NCBI GenBank assembly: GCA_016285815.1
Contig: JAEERN010000102.1
Location: 1 to 23,650 of the forward strand
Reading direction: 5' to 3'
Source of the DNA: Clostridiales bacterium
GTDB taxonomy: Bacteria > Bacillota > Clostridia > Oscillospirales > QAMX01
DNA: 23,650 nucleotides
The notes below the pieces were generated by a model. It was not told the origin of the DNA. It did no database searches and saw nothing but the letters and a program-made list of their open reading frames with translations. The number at the start of each line of letters is the position of its first letter. Positions within the stretch are counted from its first letter, which is position 1. Made by a program: the position numbers and the translations under genes. Positions 1 to 7,922 of this stretch are shown in pieces.

Positions 1-37
1 GCTGACCGGCGCGTGAAAACGGCGGCCTGTTCTTAAA

Positions 38-66
38 ATTATCGCATATCCCGGGGGAAAAGTCAA
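38..66 (-). promoter_or_regulatory. Leftward sigma-A promoter for a gene outside the window
   Basis: On the minus strand, TTGACT (61-66) and GATAAT (38-43) are separated by 17 bases, with TGC directly before the -10 (extended -10). It points out of the left edge, so the neighbouring gene is probably transcribed divergently from the amidohydrolase gene. I see no equally good + strand promoter in bases 1-96 for the amidohydrolase itself. Confidence 0.6.
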
Positions 67-96
67 TAACGCCCTGAAAAAACAGGAGGAGAAAGC

Positions 97-1254
97 ATGC
101 TGATCGTCAAAAACGCGCTGATCCACGATTCGGTCCGGCCGGAGCCGTACCGCGGCGATGCTGCGGCGGAAAACGGAAAGCTCGTCTCCGTGGGGCCGGA
201 GATCGCGCCGTCCCCGGGCGACGAGACGGTCGACGCGGGCGGGGCGAATCTGTGGGCGGGCTTCGTCGAGGCCCACGGGCACACCGGGCTGGACGGATAC
301 GGCGTCGGCTCCGAGGGGCGCGACTATAACGAGATGAACGATATCCTGTCGCCCCAGCTTCGGGCCATCGACGCGTTCCAGCCCATGGATCCCGCGGTGC
401 GGGCCGCGGCGGAGGCGGGCGTCACGACCCTGTGCGTCGGGCCGGGCAGCGCCAACGTGCTGGGCGGGACCTTCACCGTGGTCAAGCCCGTGGGGCGGCG
501 GGTGGACGACATGTGCGTGATCCGCGAGAACGCCATGAAGTGCGCCTTCGGCGAGAACCCAAAGCGCGTGTACAGGGACAAGTGCGACTCCACCCGGATG
601 AGCACCGCCGCGCGCCTGCGCGAGGCGCTGTTCCGGGCGCGGGAGTACGCGGCCCGGCTGGCCGCGGCGGAGGAGGATCCGTCGAGGCGGCCGCCCTTCG
701 ACATGAAACTGAACGCCCTGCTGCCGGTGATCCGGGGCGAGATGCCGCTGAAGGCCCACGCCCATCAGGCGGACGACCTGTTCACGGCCATCCGCATCGC
801 CCGGGAGTTCGGCGTCAAGCTGACGCTGGAGCACTGCACCGAGGGGCACCTGATCGCCGAAGAGCTGGCGGCCGAGGGGGTTCCCGTGGCGGTTGGGCCC
901 ACGCTGAGCCACGCCGCCAAGTTCGAGCTGCGCAACAAGTCCTGGATCACGCCGGGTGTGCTGCAGCGGGCCGGCTGCAGCGTTTCGATCATCACCGACG
1001 CGCCGGTCATCCCGCAGACGGCGCTTCCCCTGTGCGCCGGCATGGCCATCCAGGCCGGCATGGACGAGTTCGAGGCCCTGAAGGCCGTCACCATCCACCC
1101 GGCCCGCCACATCGGCGCCGAGGCGAGGGTCGGCTCGCTGGAGCCGGGCAAGGACGCGGACCTCGTGCTGACGGACGGCCCGTTCTGGGAGATCGGGACC
1201 AGGGTCCTGGGCGTCTGGATCGACGGGCGGCGCGTCGAGCGGGGAGCGGTCTGA
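97..1254 (+). CDS. Amidohydrolase of the imidazolonepropionase-like group, substrate unknown
   Basis: A 385-residue metal-dependent hydrolase of the amidohydrolase superfamily. Candidate metal ligands appear in the expected order: H60 and H62 in EAHGH after the first beta strand, H221/H223 in KAHAHQADD, H246 in LEHC, and D301 in ITDAP. The C-terminal segment PGKDADLVL (about 350-358) is the usual return to the small beta domain. There is no signal peptide, so it should be cytoplasmic. The ATG at 97 follows AGGAGGA (84-90) at good spacing, which fixes the start. The first motif has Glu where most relatives have Asp (DAHxH). Family members cleave cyclic amides, dipeptides or similar C-N bonds; the sequence alone does not tell which. 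The gene is monocistronic here and ends in a strong terminator. Family assignment is firm; function is open. Confidence 0.88.
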   Translation: MLIVKNALIHDSVRPEPYRGDAAAENGKLVSVGPEIAPSPGDETVDAGGANLWAGFVEAHGHTGLDGYGVGSEGRDYNEMNDILSPQLRAIDAFQPMDPAVRAAAEAGVTTLCVGPGSANVLGGTFTVVKPVGRRVDDMCVIRENAMKCAFGENPKRVYRDKCDSTRMSTAARLREALFRAREYAARLAAAEEDPSRRPPFDMKLNALLPVIRGEMPLKAHAHQADDLFTAIRIAREFGVKLTLEHCTEGHLIAEELAAEGVPVAVGPTLSHAAKFELRNKSWITPGVLQRAGCSVSIITDAPVIPQTALPLCAGMAIQAGMDEFEALKAVTIHPARHIGAEARVGSLEPGKDADLVLTDGPFWEIGTRVLGVWIDGRRVERGAV

Positions 1255-1287
1255 CCGCATCCGCTCTTTCCGAAACGAAGCTTTCCC

Positions 1288-1333
1288 AAAGCGCCCCCGA
1301 AGACCGGGACCGGTCTTCGGGGGCGCTTTTTTT
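1288..1333 (+). terminator. Rho-independent terminator of the amidohydrolase gene
   Basis: A perfect 19-bp stem (1288-1306 with 1311-1329) closes on a GGAC loop; its 3' arm runs into seven T (1327-1333). On the minus strand the same hairpin is followed by only three T, so it may stop the convergent nine-gene operon less efficiently. It lies between two converging genes and is the only hairpin in that gap. Confidence 0.93.
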
Positions 1334-1351
1334 CAGAAGGAGGCGGAAGGG

Positions 1352-2014
1352 TCAATCCTTTTTCTTTTTGGGGATCACCAGCCCCAGCGGCGTTTTGACG
1401 GCCTCGTCCCGGGCGCGGCGGGACATGAGCACGGCCTGGGCCACGGCGGAGCAGAGCAGGATCGCGCCGCCGGCCGTCGCCAGCGGGACCCACGAGGTCT
1501 TCAGCACGGCCACGATCAGCTCGCCGGCGTTGGACTGGAACATCACGGCGACGATGAAGTTGAGATAGCACAGCGCGATGTACAGGATCGTCGCCGGGAA
1601 GACGTAGAGCAGGTTCTTCAGGTAGTAGTACACCGAATGGGCGATGTTGTAGCGGGTGTGGAGATACGTCAGCACCACCGGCAGGCCCAGCGCGCCCACG
1701 TAGGGGCTGATCTGAAGCATGGCGTTCCGCGCCGCGACGGCAAAGTCGCGGGCCTCGGGCACCAGCAGCAGGACGCTGTCCAGGAACCACAGCACGCAGT
1801 AGGCGAGGTACAGCAGCATGACGGGGAAATACGAGATGAACCCCATGGGGGCGCTGTCGCGCCAGATGTGGATCAGGTTCACGATCAGATGCTTCGAGGT
1901 GTACTTTTCCTCGAACATGTTCTTCTCTTCCTCCGTCACGGTCACGGCCGGACGGTGACGGGCCACGTTGGCGACCTTTTTCTTTTCGCCGCTCTTCTTG
2001 CGCGATTTCGGCAC
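1352..2014 (-). CDS. Small multi-pass membrane protein of unknown function
   Basis: A 220-residue protein that I do not recognise. The N-terminus (about 1-15) is strongly basic, followed by a charged stretch to about residue 50. Four hydrophobic segments are then visible, roughly at 57-84, 101-118, 136-162 and 170-195. The C-terminus ends in IPKKKKD. The basic tails suggest both ends are in the cytoplasm. The start is GTG (2012-2014), with AGGCAGGTG a few bases upstream; no better ATG lies nearby before the first membrane segment. It is the last gene of the long minus-strand operon, 22 bases after the ClpE-like gene, which could mean a role in membrane protein quality control, but that is only a guess from position. 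Confidence 0.8.
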   Translation of the reverse strand: MPKSRKKSGEKKKVANVARHRPAVTVTEEEKNMFEEKYTSKHLIVNLIHIWRDSAPMGFISYFPVMLLYLAYCVLWFLDSVLLLVPEARDFAVAARNAMLQISPYVGALGLPVVLTYLHTRYNIAHSVYYYLKNLLYVFPATILYIALCYLNFIVAVMFQSNAGELIVAVLKTSWVPLATAGGAILLCSAVAQAVLMSRRARDEAVKTPLGLVIPKKKKD

Positions 2015-2036
2015 GGGGCGTGCACCTGCCTTTCGG

Positions 2037-4334
2037 TCAGAGGGCGCTGACGGTCAGCGTCCCGTTTTCTGCGGTGACGGAGATGGCGGAGACGGGCTGC
2101 TCATAGCGGCTGATGATGACGGCCGCCGCGGCGTCCTCGATCTCCTTCTGGATGAGACGGCGCAGGTTCCGCGCGCCGTATTTGACCGAATAGGACTTTT
2201 CGGTCAGATAGGTCACGGCGTCGTCGTCGTAGGTCAGGGTGATGCCGCGCAGGGCGAGGTTCTCGGCCAGCTCGTTCAGCATCAGGCGGGTGATGGCCGA
2301 GAAGTTCTCGACGCTGAGCTGGTTGAAGGTGATGATCTCGTCCACCCGGTTCAGGAACTCGGGGCGCATGATCTCCTCCAGCGCCTTCATGGTCTTGGCG
2401 GCGCTCTGCTGGCTGAGGCTGTGGCCGAAGCCGGCCGAGCCGGAGGCCAGCGTGCTGCCCGCGTTGGTGGTCATGACGATGATGGTGTTCTCAAAGCTGA
2501 CCAGACGGCCGTGGGCGTCGGTGATGTGACCGTCGTCCAGGATCTGGAGCAGGATGTTCAGCACGTCCGGATGGGCCTTTTCGATCTCGTCGAACAGGAC
2601 CACCGAATACGGCTTGCGGCGGATCTTTTCGGTGAGCTGGCCCGCCTCGTCGTACCCCACGTATCCCGGGGGCGAGCCGATGATGCGGCTGACCGAGTGT
2701 TTTTCCATGAACTCGGACATATCGAGGCGGATCAGCGACTCCGGCGAGTCGAAGAGGTCGGCGGCCAGACGGCGCACCAGCTCGGTCTTGCCCACGCCCG
2801 TGGGCCCGGCGAAGATGAAGGACACCGGCTTGCGCTTGGGGGAGATGCCGGCGCGGCTGCGCTTGATGGCGGCCGCCACCGCGGCGATGACGTGGTCCTG
2901 GCCCACGATGTGGGACTTCAGACGGTCCTCCAGCCCGTTGATGCGCTGGAACTCGGTCTCGGTGACCTTGGAGGCCGGGATCTTGGTCCAGAGCTCGATG
3001 ACGTGGGCCAGATCGTCCACCGTCACCGGCAGGCGGGTGTTGCGCAGCAGGTCCAGCTTCTCCTGGGTCTGGGCCTCGCGGGAACGGATGTCGGCCAGCT
3101 CTTTGTAGAGCTCCGGCGAGTTGGCGTTGATCTTTTCCTCCCGCTCGGCGCGGAGCGCGCTGAGGTCCTCTTCCAGACGGGCCGCGTCCAGCAGGGCGGT
3201 GTTGCGCAGGTTGACGGCGCTTCCCGCCTCGTCGATCAGGTCGATGGCCTTGTCGGGCAGATAGCGGTCGGTGATGTAGCGTTCGGACAGCAGGACGGCC
3301 TGGCGCACGATCTCGGGCGAGATCGTGACCATGTGATAGGCCTCGTAATAGTCCTTGATGCCGTTGAGGATGCGGACGCTGTCCTCGATGGAGGGCTCGC
3401 CCACGGTGACGGGCTGGAAGCGGCGCTCCAGCGCGGCGTCCTTTTCGATATACTTGCGGTATTCGTTGAACGTGGTGGCACCCACCACCTGGACCTCGCC
3501 CCGGGACAGGGCGGGCTTCAGGATGTTGGCGGCGTTCATGGAGCCCTCGGCGTCGCCCGCGCCCACCAGATTGTGGACCTCGTCGATGACGAGGATCACG
3601 TTGCCCAGCTTTTTGACCTCGTCCACCAGGCCCTTCATGCGGCTTTCGAACTGGCCGCGGAACTGGGTGCCCGCGATGCAGGCGGTCAGGTCCAGCTGCC
3701 ACACCTCTTTGTCCTGAAGCTTCTGAGGCACGGCGCCGGTGACGATGCGCTGGGCCAGTCCCTCGGCGATGGCGGTCTTGCCGACGCCCGGCTCGCCGAT
3801 GAGACACGGGTTGTTCTTCTGGCGGCGGTTCAGGATCTGGACCACCCGCTCGATCTCCTCGGCCCGGCCGATGATCCGGTCCAGCTTGCCGGCCTTGGCC
3901 TTTTCGTTGAGGCTGACGCAGTAGGTGTCCAGGAATTTGTACTTTTTCTTGGGGGGCTTTTCGCCGGACGGAGCGCCGTTCTGACGGGGCGCGTTCTGCT
4001 CGCCGGGGGCGCGGCCCTGTCCGAAGAGCTTGTCGAGGAAGGGGAACGTGGCCGCGTTGGTGGTGCGGTCCTCGTCGTCCCCGTCGTCCGGCGCGTCCTC
4101 GGTCGCGGGCTCGTCGTTCTCGTTGGCGGCGGCCAGCGCGGTCATCATCTCGGCGGACATCTTGTCCAGATCCTCGGGGGAAATCCCCATCTTTTCCATC
4201 ATGTCCGAGACGGGCTTGATGCCGAGTTCGCTGGCGCATTTCAGGCAGATGCCCTCGTTTTTGGTCTCTCCGTTTTCCATGCGGGTGATGAAGACGGAGG
4301 CGATGTTCTTTTTGCAGCGTGCGCAGATCACCAT
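2037..4334 (-). CDS. clpE: ClpE-like AAA+ unfoldase, Clp protease ATP-binding subunit
   Basis: A 765-residue Hsp100 protein that should unfold substrates and feed them to ClpP in the cytoplasm. The N-terminus is a CX2C-X22-CX2C zinc finger (C4, C7, C30, C33) in place of the paired Clp_N repeats of ClpC, followed by a low-complexity acidic linker (about 70-130). The first AAA domain has Walker A GEPGVGKT (180-187) and Walker B VILVIDE (246-252). A short coiled M-domain lies at about 383-432. The second AAA domain has GPTGVGKT (510-517), VVLFDE (578-583) and the arginine-finger region RPEFLNRVDE (657-666). AGF at 634-636 matches the position of the ClpP-binding loop. The start codon is ATG with AAAAGG upstream. 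I see no CtsR-type direct repeat before it; it appears to be transcribed within the ECF/truA operon. The zinc finger and missing N-repeats favour ClpE over ClpC. Confidence 0.92.
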   Translation of the reverse strand: MVICARCKKNIASVFITRMENGETKNEGICLKCASELGIKPVSDMMEKMGISPEDLDKMSAEMMTALAAANENDEPATEDAPDDGDDEDRTTNAATFPFLDKLFGQGRAPGEQNAPRQNGAPSGEKPPKKKYKFLDTYCVSLNEKAKAGKLDRIIGRAEEIERVVQILNRRQKNNPCLIGEPGVGKTAIAEGLAQRIVTGAVPQKLQDKEVWQLDLTACIAGTQFRGQFESRMKGLVDEVKKLGNVILVIDEVHNLVGAGDAEGSMNAANILKPALSRGEVQVVGATTFNEYRKYIEKDAALERRFQPVTVGEPSIEDSVRILNGIKDYYEAYHMVTISPEIVRQAVLLSERYITDRYLPDKAIDLIDEAGSAVNLRNTALLDAARLEEDLSALRAEREEKINANSPELYKELADIRSREAQTQEKLDLLRNTRLPVTVDDLAHVIELWTKIPASKVTETEFQRINGLEDRLKSHIVGQDHVIAAVAAAIKRSRAGISPKRKPVSFIFAGPTGVGKTELVRRLAADLFDSPESLIRLDMSEFMEKHSVSRIIGSPPGYVGYDEAGQLTEKIRRKPYSVVLFDEIEKAHPDVLNILLQILDDGHITDAHGRLVSFENTIIVMTTNAGSTLASGSAGFGHSLSQQSAAKTMKALEEIMRPEFLNRVDEIITFNQLSVENFSAITRLMLNELAENLALRGITLTYDDDAVTYLTEKSYSVKYGARNLRRLIQKEIEDAAAAVIISRYEQPVSAISVTAENGTLTVSAL

Positions 4335-4391
4335 GGTTTCGGTTTCCTTTTCAGCAGAAGATTTTGAAAGTGCGGTCCGCGGCCGGGCGCG

Positions 4392-5072
4392 TCACCCGAG
4401 CAGCAGCGCGAAGGGATTTATCTTTTCCGTGAGCGAAAGCAGGAACGACCGGCGCACCAGCCTGTCGTACAGCGCCAGATCGAAGGACGCGTCGATCAGC
4501 GGCATGATCCAGCTCACGAGAAAACAAATCATCAGTACGGCGGCCACGGCCGTCAGCCCGTAGATCCCCATGCCGAGCGCCTTGTCCGCGGTGGACAGCA
4601 CCGGCGTTTCCAGGGCGTTTTTGAACATCACGCGGATGAACAGCGAGATCAGGACGAAGAGCAGGAACAGGAACAGGAACACCAGCGCCTCGGTCAGGAG
4701 CCGGTCCACGTACTGGGACAGCGTCTTGGCCACCGAGGCGGAAAAGTCCTCGGAATGGCCCTCGACGAAATTGGAAAGTCCCTGGGCCGCCCGGGGCGAA
4801 AGCCCCCAGTCGGAGAATAGGCGGACAAGGTCCGCGGCCGGGTTCTCGATCAGGTTCGTGGCGACGTAGGATGCGAATTTCGTGCCGACGCCGGGCATGG
4901 GGAGCGAGTCGGCCAGCATGGGCGTGATGATCGCGGTCAGCCGCCCCGCCGCGAAGACGGACAGGGCGAACAGGCCCAGCGTGACCGCTCCGCGGAGGAT
5001 CCCGTTCCGATAGCCCTTCCAGACGAAGAGGGCGATCAGCGCCAGCATCAGCAGGTCGAAGAGGATATACAC
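4392..5072 (-). CDS. CvpA-family membrane protein
   Basis: A 226-residue integral membrane protein. The N-terminal pattern (FDLLMLALIALFVWKGYRNG, residues 5-24) is typical of CvpA proteins: a first helix followed by a K/R-G-x-x-x-G turn and a second helix (about 30-48). Two further hydrophobic segments are near 120-142 and 165-190, with an amphipathic loop between. CvpA proteins are linked to colicin V production and envelope or purine phenotypes in other bacteria, but their molecular role is unsettled. The start is GTG (5070-5072), preceded by GAGGTG. It sits 21 bases after the DUF5711-like gene in the same operon, and both encode envelope proteins. Confidence 0.82.
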   Translation of the reverse strand: MYILFDLLMLALIALFVWKGYRNGILRGAVTLGLFALSVFAAGRLTAIITPMLADSLPMPGVGTKFASYVATNLIENPAADLVRLFSDWGLSPRAAQGLSNFVEGHSEDFSASVAKTLSQYVDRLLTEALVFLFLFLLFVLISLFIRVMFKNALETPVLSTADKALGMGIYGLTAVAAVLMICFLVSWIMPLIDASFDLALYDRLVRRSFLLSLTEKINPFALLLG

Positions 5073-5093
5073 CCGGTTAACACCTCGCTTTCG

Positions 5094-6308
5094 TCAGACG
5101 ACCGTCAGGCCGTCCCGGGAGAAGAGCACCACGCTTCCGCCGCGGAGCACCCTTATGTCTATGATGTCGGGATCGGTGGATATTATCCGCTTTTCCGCCA
5201 GAGACGCGTCGTAAAGGCGGACGCCGCGGGCGGTGAGGACGCCCAGCAGACCGTCGGCGGCGTGGATCGCGATCAGATCCTCGCTCACGCCCACGCGGAC
5301 GGGGGCCTCGCGGGAGGCGTCGACGTGGGCGACGGCGTACTTTTCCGTCAGGCTGTCGCTGGCCAGCAGCAGGTACAGGCCGCCAAGCCCGTCCGGCGCG
5401 AAGCCGCGGATGGGCTCGGCGAAGGTGCGGAGCGCCGTCAGCGAACCGTCGGACGAGAGGAACGCCGCGCCGTTGGCCGTCCGGACCGTAAAGGCGCCGC
5501 TGCAGGCCCAGATCTCCGACGGGGCGGAGACTCCCAGATCCACGGTGTGGGACGCGCCCTCCGCCGTCACGTCGAACAGCAGCACCCGGCCGCACAGCTC
5601 GCCGTCCGCGGCGAACACCGCGCTGACGCCCGCCTGGCGGGAGGTCTCGTCGAAGGCCGCGGCGATGCAGCGGACCTCGGTGCTGTACCAGCGGTAGACG
5701 GAGCGGAGCGCCGCGTCGTAGACGCTGAGGGCGGACATGTACCCCTCGGCCTCCGAGACCACGGAGACCGTGCCCTTTTCGCTGACCGAGGCGGAGATCA
5801 CGTCGCCGACGGCCTCGGCCGAGGCCAGCAGGCCGTCCCGGTCGAAGAGCAGGAGCGACCGGCCGCCGCGGTCGTAGGCCAGCAGATAATCGCCCGAGGC
5901 GCTCATGGCGGGAGAGCCGAGGACGGCGGCCTCCGTATAGCCGTCGCCGCCCCGGACGGTGGCGTAGCGCACGGCGGTGGTGGTGATCACGGCCAGTCCG
6001 TCGGCGTAGGCGCCGCTGACGGAGTTGGTTCCGGTGACGATGTCCGCCGCGCCGCCGATGCGGGTCAGCGCCGTGCCCGGCGTGCGCAGGTCGACGTAGC
6101 GGCTCACCTCTTTGGGCGAGAGCCTGTCCCAGTATTTAACGAAGAACAGGACGATCAGGACCGTCACGGCCGTCAGGACCAGCAGCAGCGCCGCGGTGAG
6201 AATGGCGCGCCGCCGCCGGCGGGCGCGGCGCCGGGCGCGGAACTCGCTTTCCAGCTGCTCGACGGCCTCGTCGGCCACGATCTTTTTTTCAGGAGTTTCG
6301 TTTTCCAT
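5094..6308 (-). CDS. Membrane-anchored beta-propeller-like protein, DUF5711 type
   Basis: A 404-residue single-pass protein. Residues 1-34 are cytoplasmic and end in a run of arginines (about 24-34). One membrane helix follows (about 35-57), then a long extracytoplasmic region made of repeated short beta-strand units with Asp/Gly turns, resembling a WD-like propeller. This architecture fits the clostridial DUF5711 family as I know it; the name is from pattern recognition. The ATG at 6306-6308 follows AAGGAGG directly, so this start is preferred over an in-frame ATG 75 bases further upstream, which would overlap truA. The function is unknown. It lies 25 bases after truA and 21 before the CvpA-family gene. 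Confidence 0.78.
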   Translation of the reverse strand: MENETPEKKIVADEAVEQLESEFRARRRARRRRRAILTAALLLVLTAVTVLIVLFFVKYWDRLSPKEVSRYVDLRTPGTALTRIGGAADIVTGTNSVSGAYADGLAVITTTAVRYATVRGGDGYTEAAVLGSPAMSASGDYLLAYDRGGRSLLLFDRDGLLASAEAVGDVISASVSEKGTVSVVSEAEGYMSALSVYDAALRSVYRWYSTEVRCIAAAFDETSRQAGVSAVFAADGELCGRVLLFDVTAEGASHTVDLGVSAPSEIWACSGAFTVRTANGAAFLSSDGSLTALRTFAEPIRGFAPDGLGGLYLLLASDSLTEKYAVAHVDASREAPVRVGVSEDLIAIHAADGLLGVLTARGVRLYDASLAEKRIISTDPDIIDIRVLRGGSVVLFSRDGLTVV

Positions 6309-6333
6309 GAGATCCTCCTTGCGATATCTGCGG

Positions 6334-7119
6334 TCAGAACAGCCGGACGCCGGGGCCGATGCCGTCCAGACCGGGACGGTCACCGTACCAGACCCGCTCC
6401 AGCGTCAGCCCGCAGGCGGGCAGCGTGACGCCGGCAAGAGTCCGGTCGCGCGATCCCAGCGCGCGGGACACATCCTCTGCGGTCAGCTTTTCGTCGGACA
6501 CGTACAGAAGGGTCCCCGCGATGATGCGGACCATGTTGTAGAGAAAGCCGTCTGCGGCGACGCGGATCTCCGCGCGGTCCTGCGTGCCGGTTACCCGGCA
6601 GGACAGGACCGTCCGGACGTGGTCCCGGACGGAGCCGCCCGAGGCGCAGAAGGCGGTGAAGTCGTGGGTCCCCACGAGACGCTCCGCCGCCGCCGCCATG
6701 GCCGCCACGTCCAGCGGGCGACAGTGCCAGGCGGCCCGTCCCCGCAGGAACGGGTGCGGCAGCACGTCGTGGTAAAGACGGTAGACGTACTCTTTCTTCA
6801 GACAGGAAAAGCGGGCGTGGAACCCGTCCGGCACGGCGGCGGCCCGCCGGACCGAGACGTCCCCGGGCAGGAAGCGGTGGATCGCCAGCGGGAACCGCTC
6901 GGGCGGGATCGTGGTGTGGGTGCGGAAGCTGGCCACATAGGCCGCGGCGGAGACGCCCGCGTCCGTCCGGCCGCAGCCGGCCAGCTCGGGGTACGGTTCT
7001 TCGCCGGTGGCGCGGGTGATGGCCCGGAACAGGGTCTCCTGGACGGTGACGGCGTTCTTCTGGATCTGCCAGCCGTGATAGGCGGCGCCGTCGAAGCAGA
7101 GCTCGAGCGCGTAGGTCAT
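6334..7119 (-). CDS. truA: tRNA pseudouridine(38-40) synthase TruA
   Basis: A 261-residue enzyme that isomerises uridines 38-40 in the anticodon arm of many tRNAs. The catalytic motif GRTDAGVSA contains the essential Asp at residue 53. The N-terminal FDGAAYHGWQ and the late motif DGFLYNMVRIIAGTL are both family signatures. The length is normal. The ATG (7117-7119) overlaps the ecfT stop by four bases (ATGA), so the two are translationally coupled. The ecfA-ecfA-ecfT-truA order is widespread in Firmicutes, where it usually sits at the end of the ribosomal protein cluster; here no ribosomal protein gene is next to it. Confidence 0.96.
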   Translation of the reverse strand: MTYALELCFDGAAYHGWQIQKNAVTVQETLFRAITRATGEEPYPELAGCGRTDAGVSAAAYVASFRTHTTIPPERFPLAIHRFLPGDVSVRRAAAVPDGFHARFSCLKKEYVYRLYHDVLPHPFLRGRAAWHCRPLDVAAMAAAAERLVGTHDFTAFCASGGSVRDHVRTVLSCRVTGTQDRAEIRVAADGFLYNMVRIIAGTLLYVSDEKLTAEDVSRALGSRDRTLAGVTLPACGLTLERVWYGDRPGLDGIGPGVRLF

Positions 7120-7922
7120 AGGCCGAAGATCCTCAGCACGACGACGCCGGCCGTCAGCGCCGCGGCCGCGCCCAGCGCGACCCAGTCGCGGGCGGCGGAC
7201 CGCATGACCCGGTAGCGGGTACGTCCGTCGCCGCCGCGGTAGCAGCGGCTCTCCATGGCGGTGGCCAGCTCGTCCGCCCGGCGGAAGGCGCTGACGAAGA
7301 GCGGGATCAGCAGCGGGATGAAGGACTTGACGCGGCGGAAGAGGTTGCCGCTTTCAAAGTCCGCCCCGCGGGACTTTTGGGCGGACATGATCTTGTCCGT
7401 CTCTTCGATCAGCGTCGGGATGAAGCGCAGGGCGATGCTCATCATCATGGCCAGCTCGTGGACCGGGAACCGCAGCTTTTTCAGCGGGCTGAACAGCGCC
7501 TCGATGGCGTCGGTCAGCAGGATGGGCGAGGTGGTATAGGTCAGCATGGAGGTGCCGACGATCAGGAACACGATGCGCAGCACCATGGACACGGCAAAGA
7601 CGATCCCCTCGCGGGAGACGGTGAGGAAGCGCCACGAGAACAGCACGGTCTCGCCCTTGGTGAAGAACACGTTCAGCACCGCGGTGAACACGATGAAGAT
7701 CAGGATCGACCGCAGGCTCTTCAGGATCAGCCGCGGCGGGATGCGCGAGTCGGCGACCACGAAGATCAGGAACGCGGCGATCAGCCCGTAGCCCGCGGGC
7801 GTCTTGGCGCAGAAGACCATGGCGATGAAAAGCGCCGTCAGGATCAGCTTGAACCGGGCGTCGATCCGGTGGATCAGCGAATTTCCGGGGAAATACTGCC
7901 CTAGCGTGATGTTCTTAAGCAC
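7116..7922 (-). CDS. ecfT: Energy-coupling factor transporter transmembrane protein EcfT
   Basis: A 268-residue integral membrane scaffold of group II ECF transporters. It joins the two EcfA ATPases to exchangeable substrate-binding S components for vitamins or metal ions. The N-terminal GQYFPGNSLIHRIDARFK is characteristic, and hydrophobic helices follow at about 26-62, 69-88 and 105-135. The two coupling motifs are present: SRGAD (near 184) and ATAMESRCYRGG (near 221). The start is GTG (7920-7922), preceded by AAAGGGGG, and overlaps the end of ecfA2 by eight bases. No S component is encoded in the window, so its substrate range depends on S genes elsewhere. Confidence 0.95.
   Translation of the reverse strand: MLKNITLGQYFPGNSLIHRIDARFKLILTALFIAMVFCAKTPAGYGLIAAFLIFVVADSRIPPRLILKSLRSILIFIVFTAVLNVFFTKGETVLFSWRFLTVSREGIVFAVSMVLRIVFLIVGTSMLTYTTSPILLTDAIEALFSPLKKLRFPVHELAMMMSIALRFIPTLIEETDKIMSAQKSRGADFESGNLFRRVKSFIPLLIPLFVSAFRRADELATAMESRCYRGGDGRTRYRVMRSAARDWVALGAAAALTAGVVVLRIFGL

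Noticed and set aside
1968..4367. A 799-codon open frame on the + strand opposite the ClpE-like gene
   Set aside because: It is longer than the real gene but is rich in Val, Leu, Gly, Asp and His repeats with no domain, and has no ribosome site. Antisense frames stay open by chance in GC-rich coding DNA. The minus-strand frame has all Clp motifs.
6309..6383. A longer N-terminus for the DUF5711-like protein, starting at 6383
   Set aside because: It would overlap truA and lacks a ribosome site, whereas AAGGAGG stands directly before the ATG at 6308.
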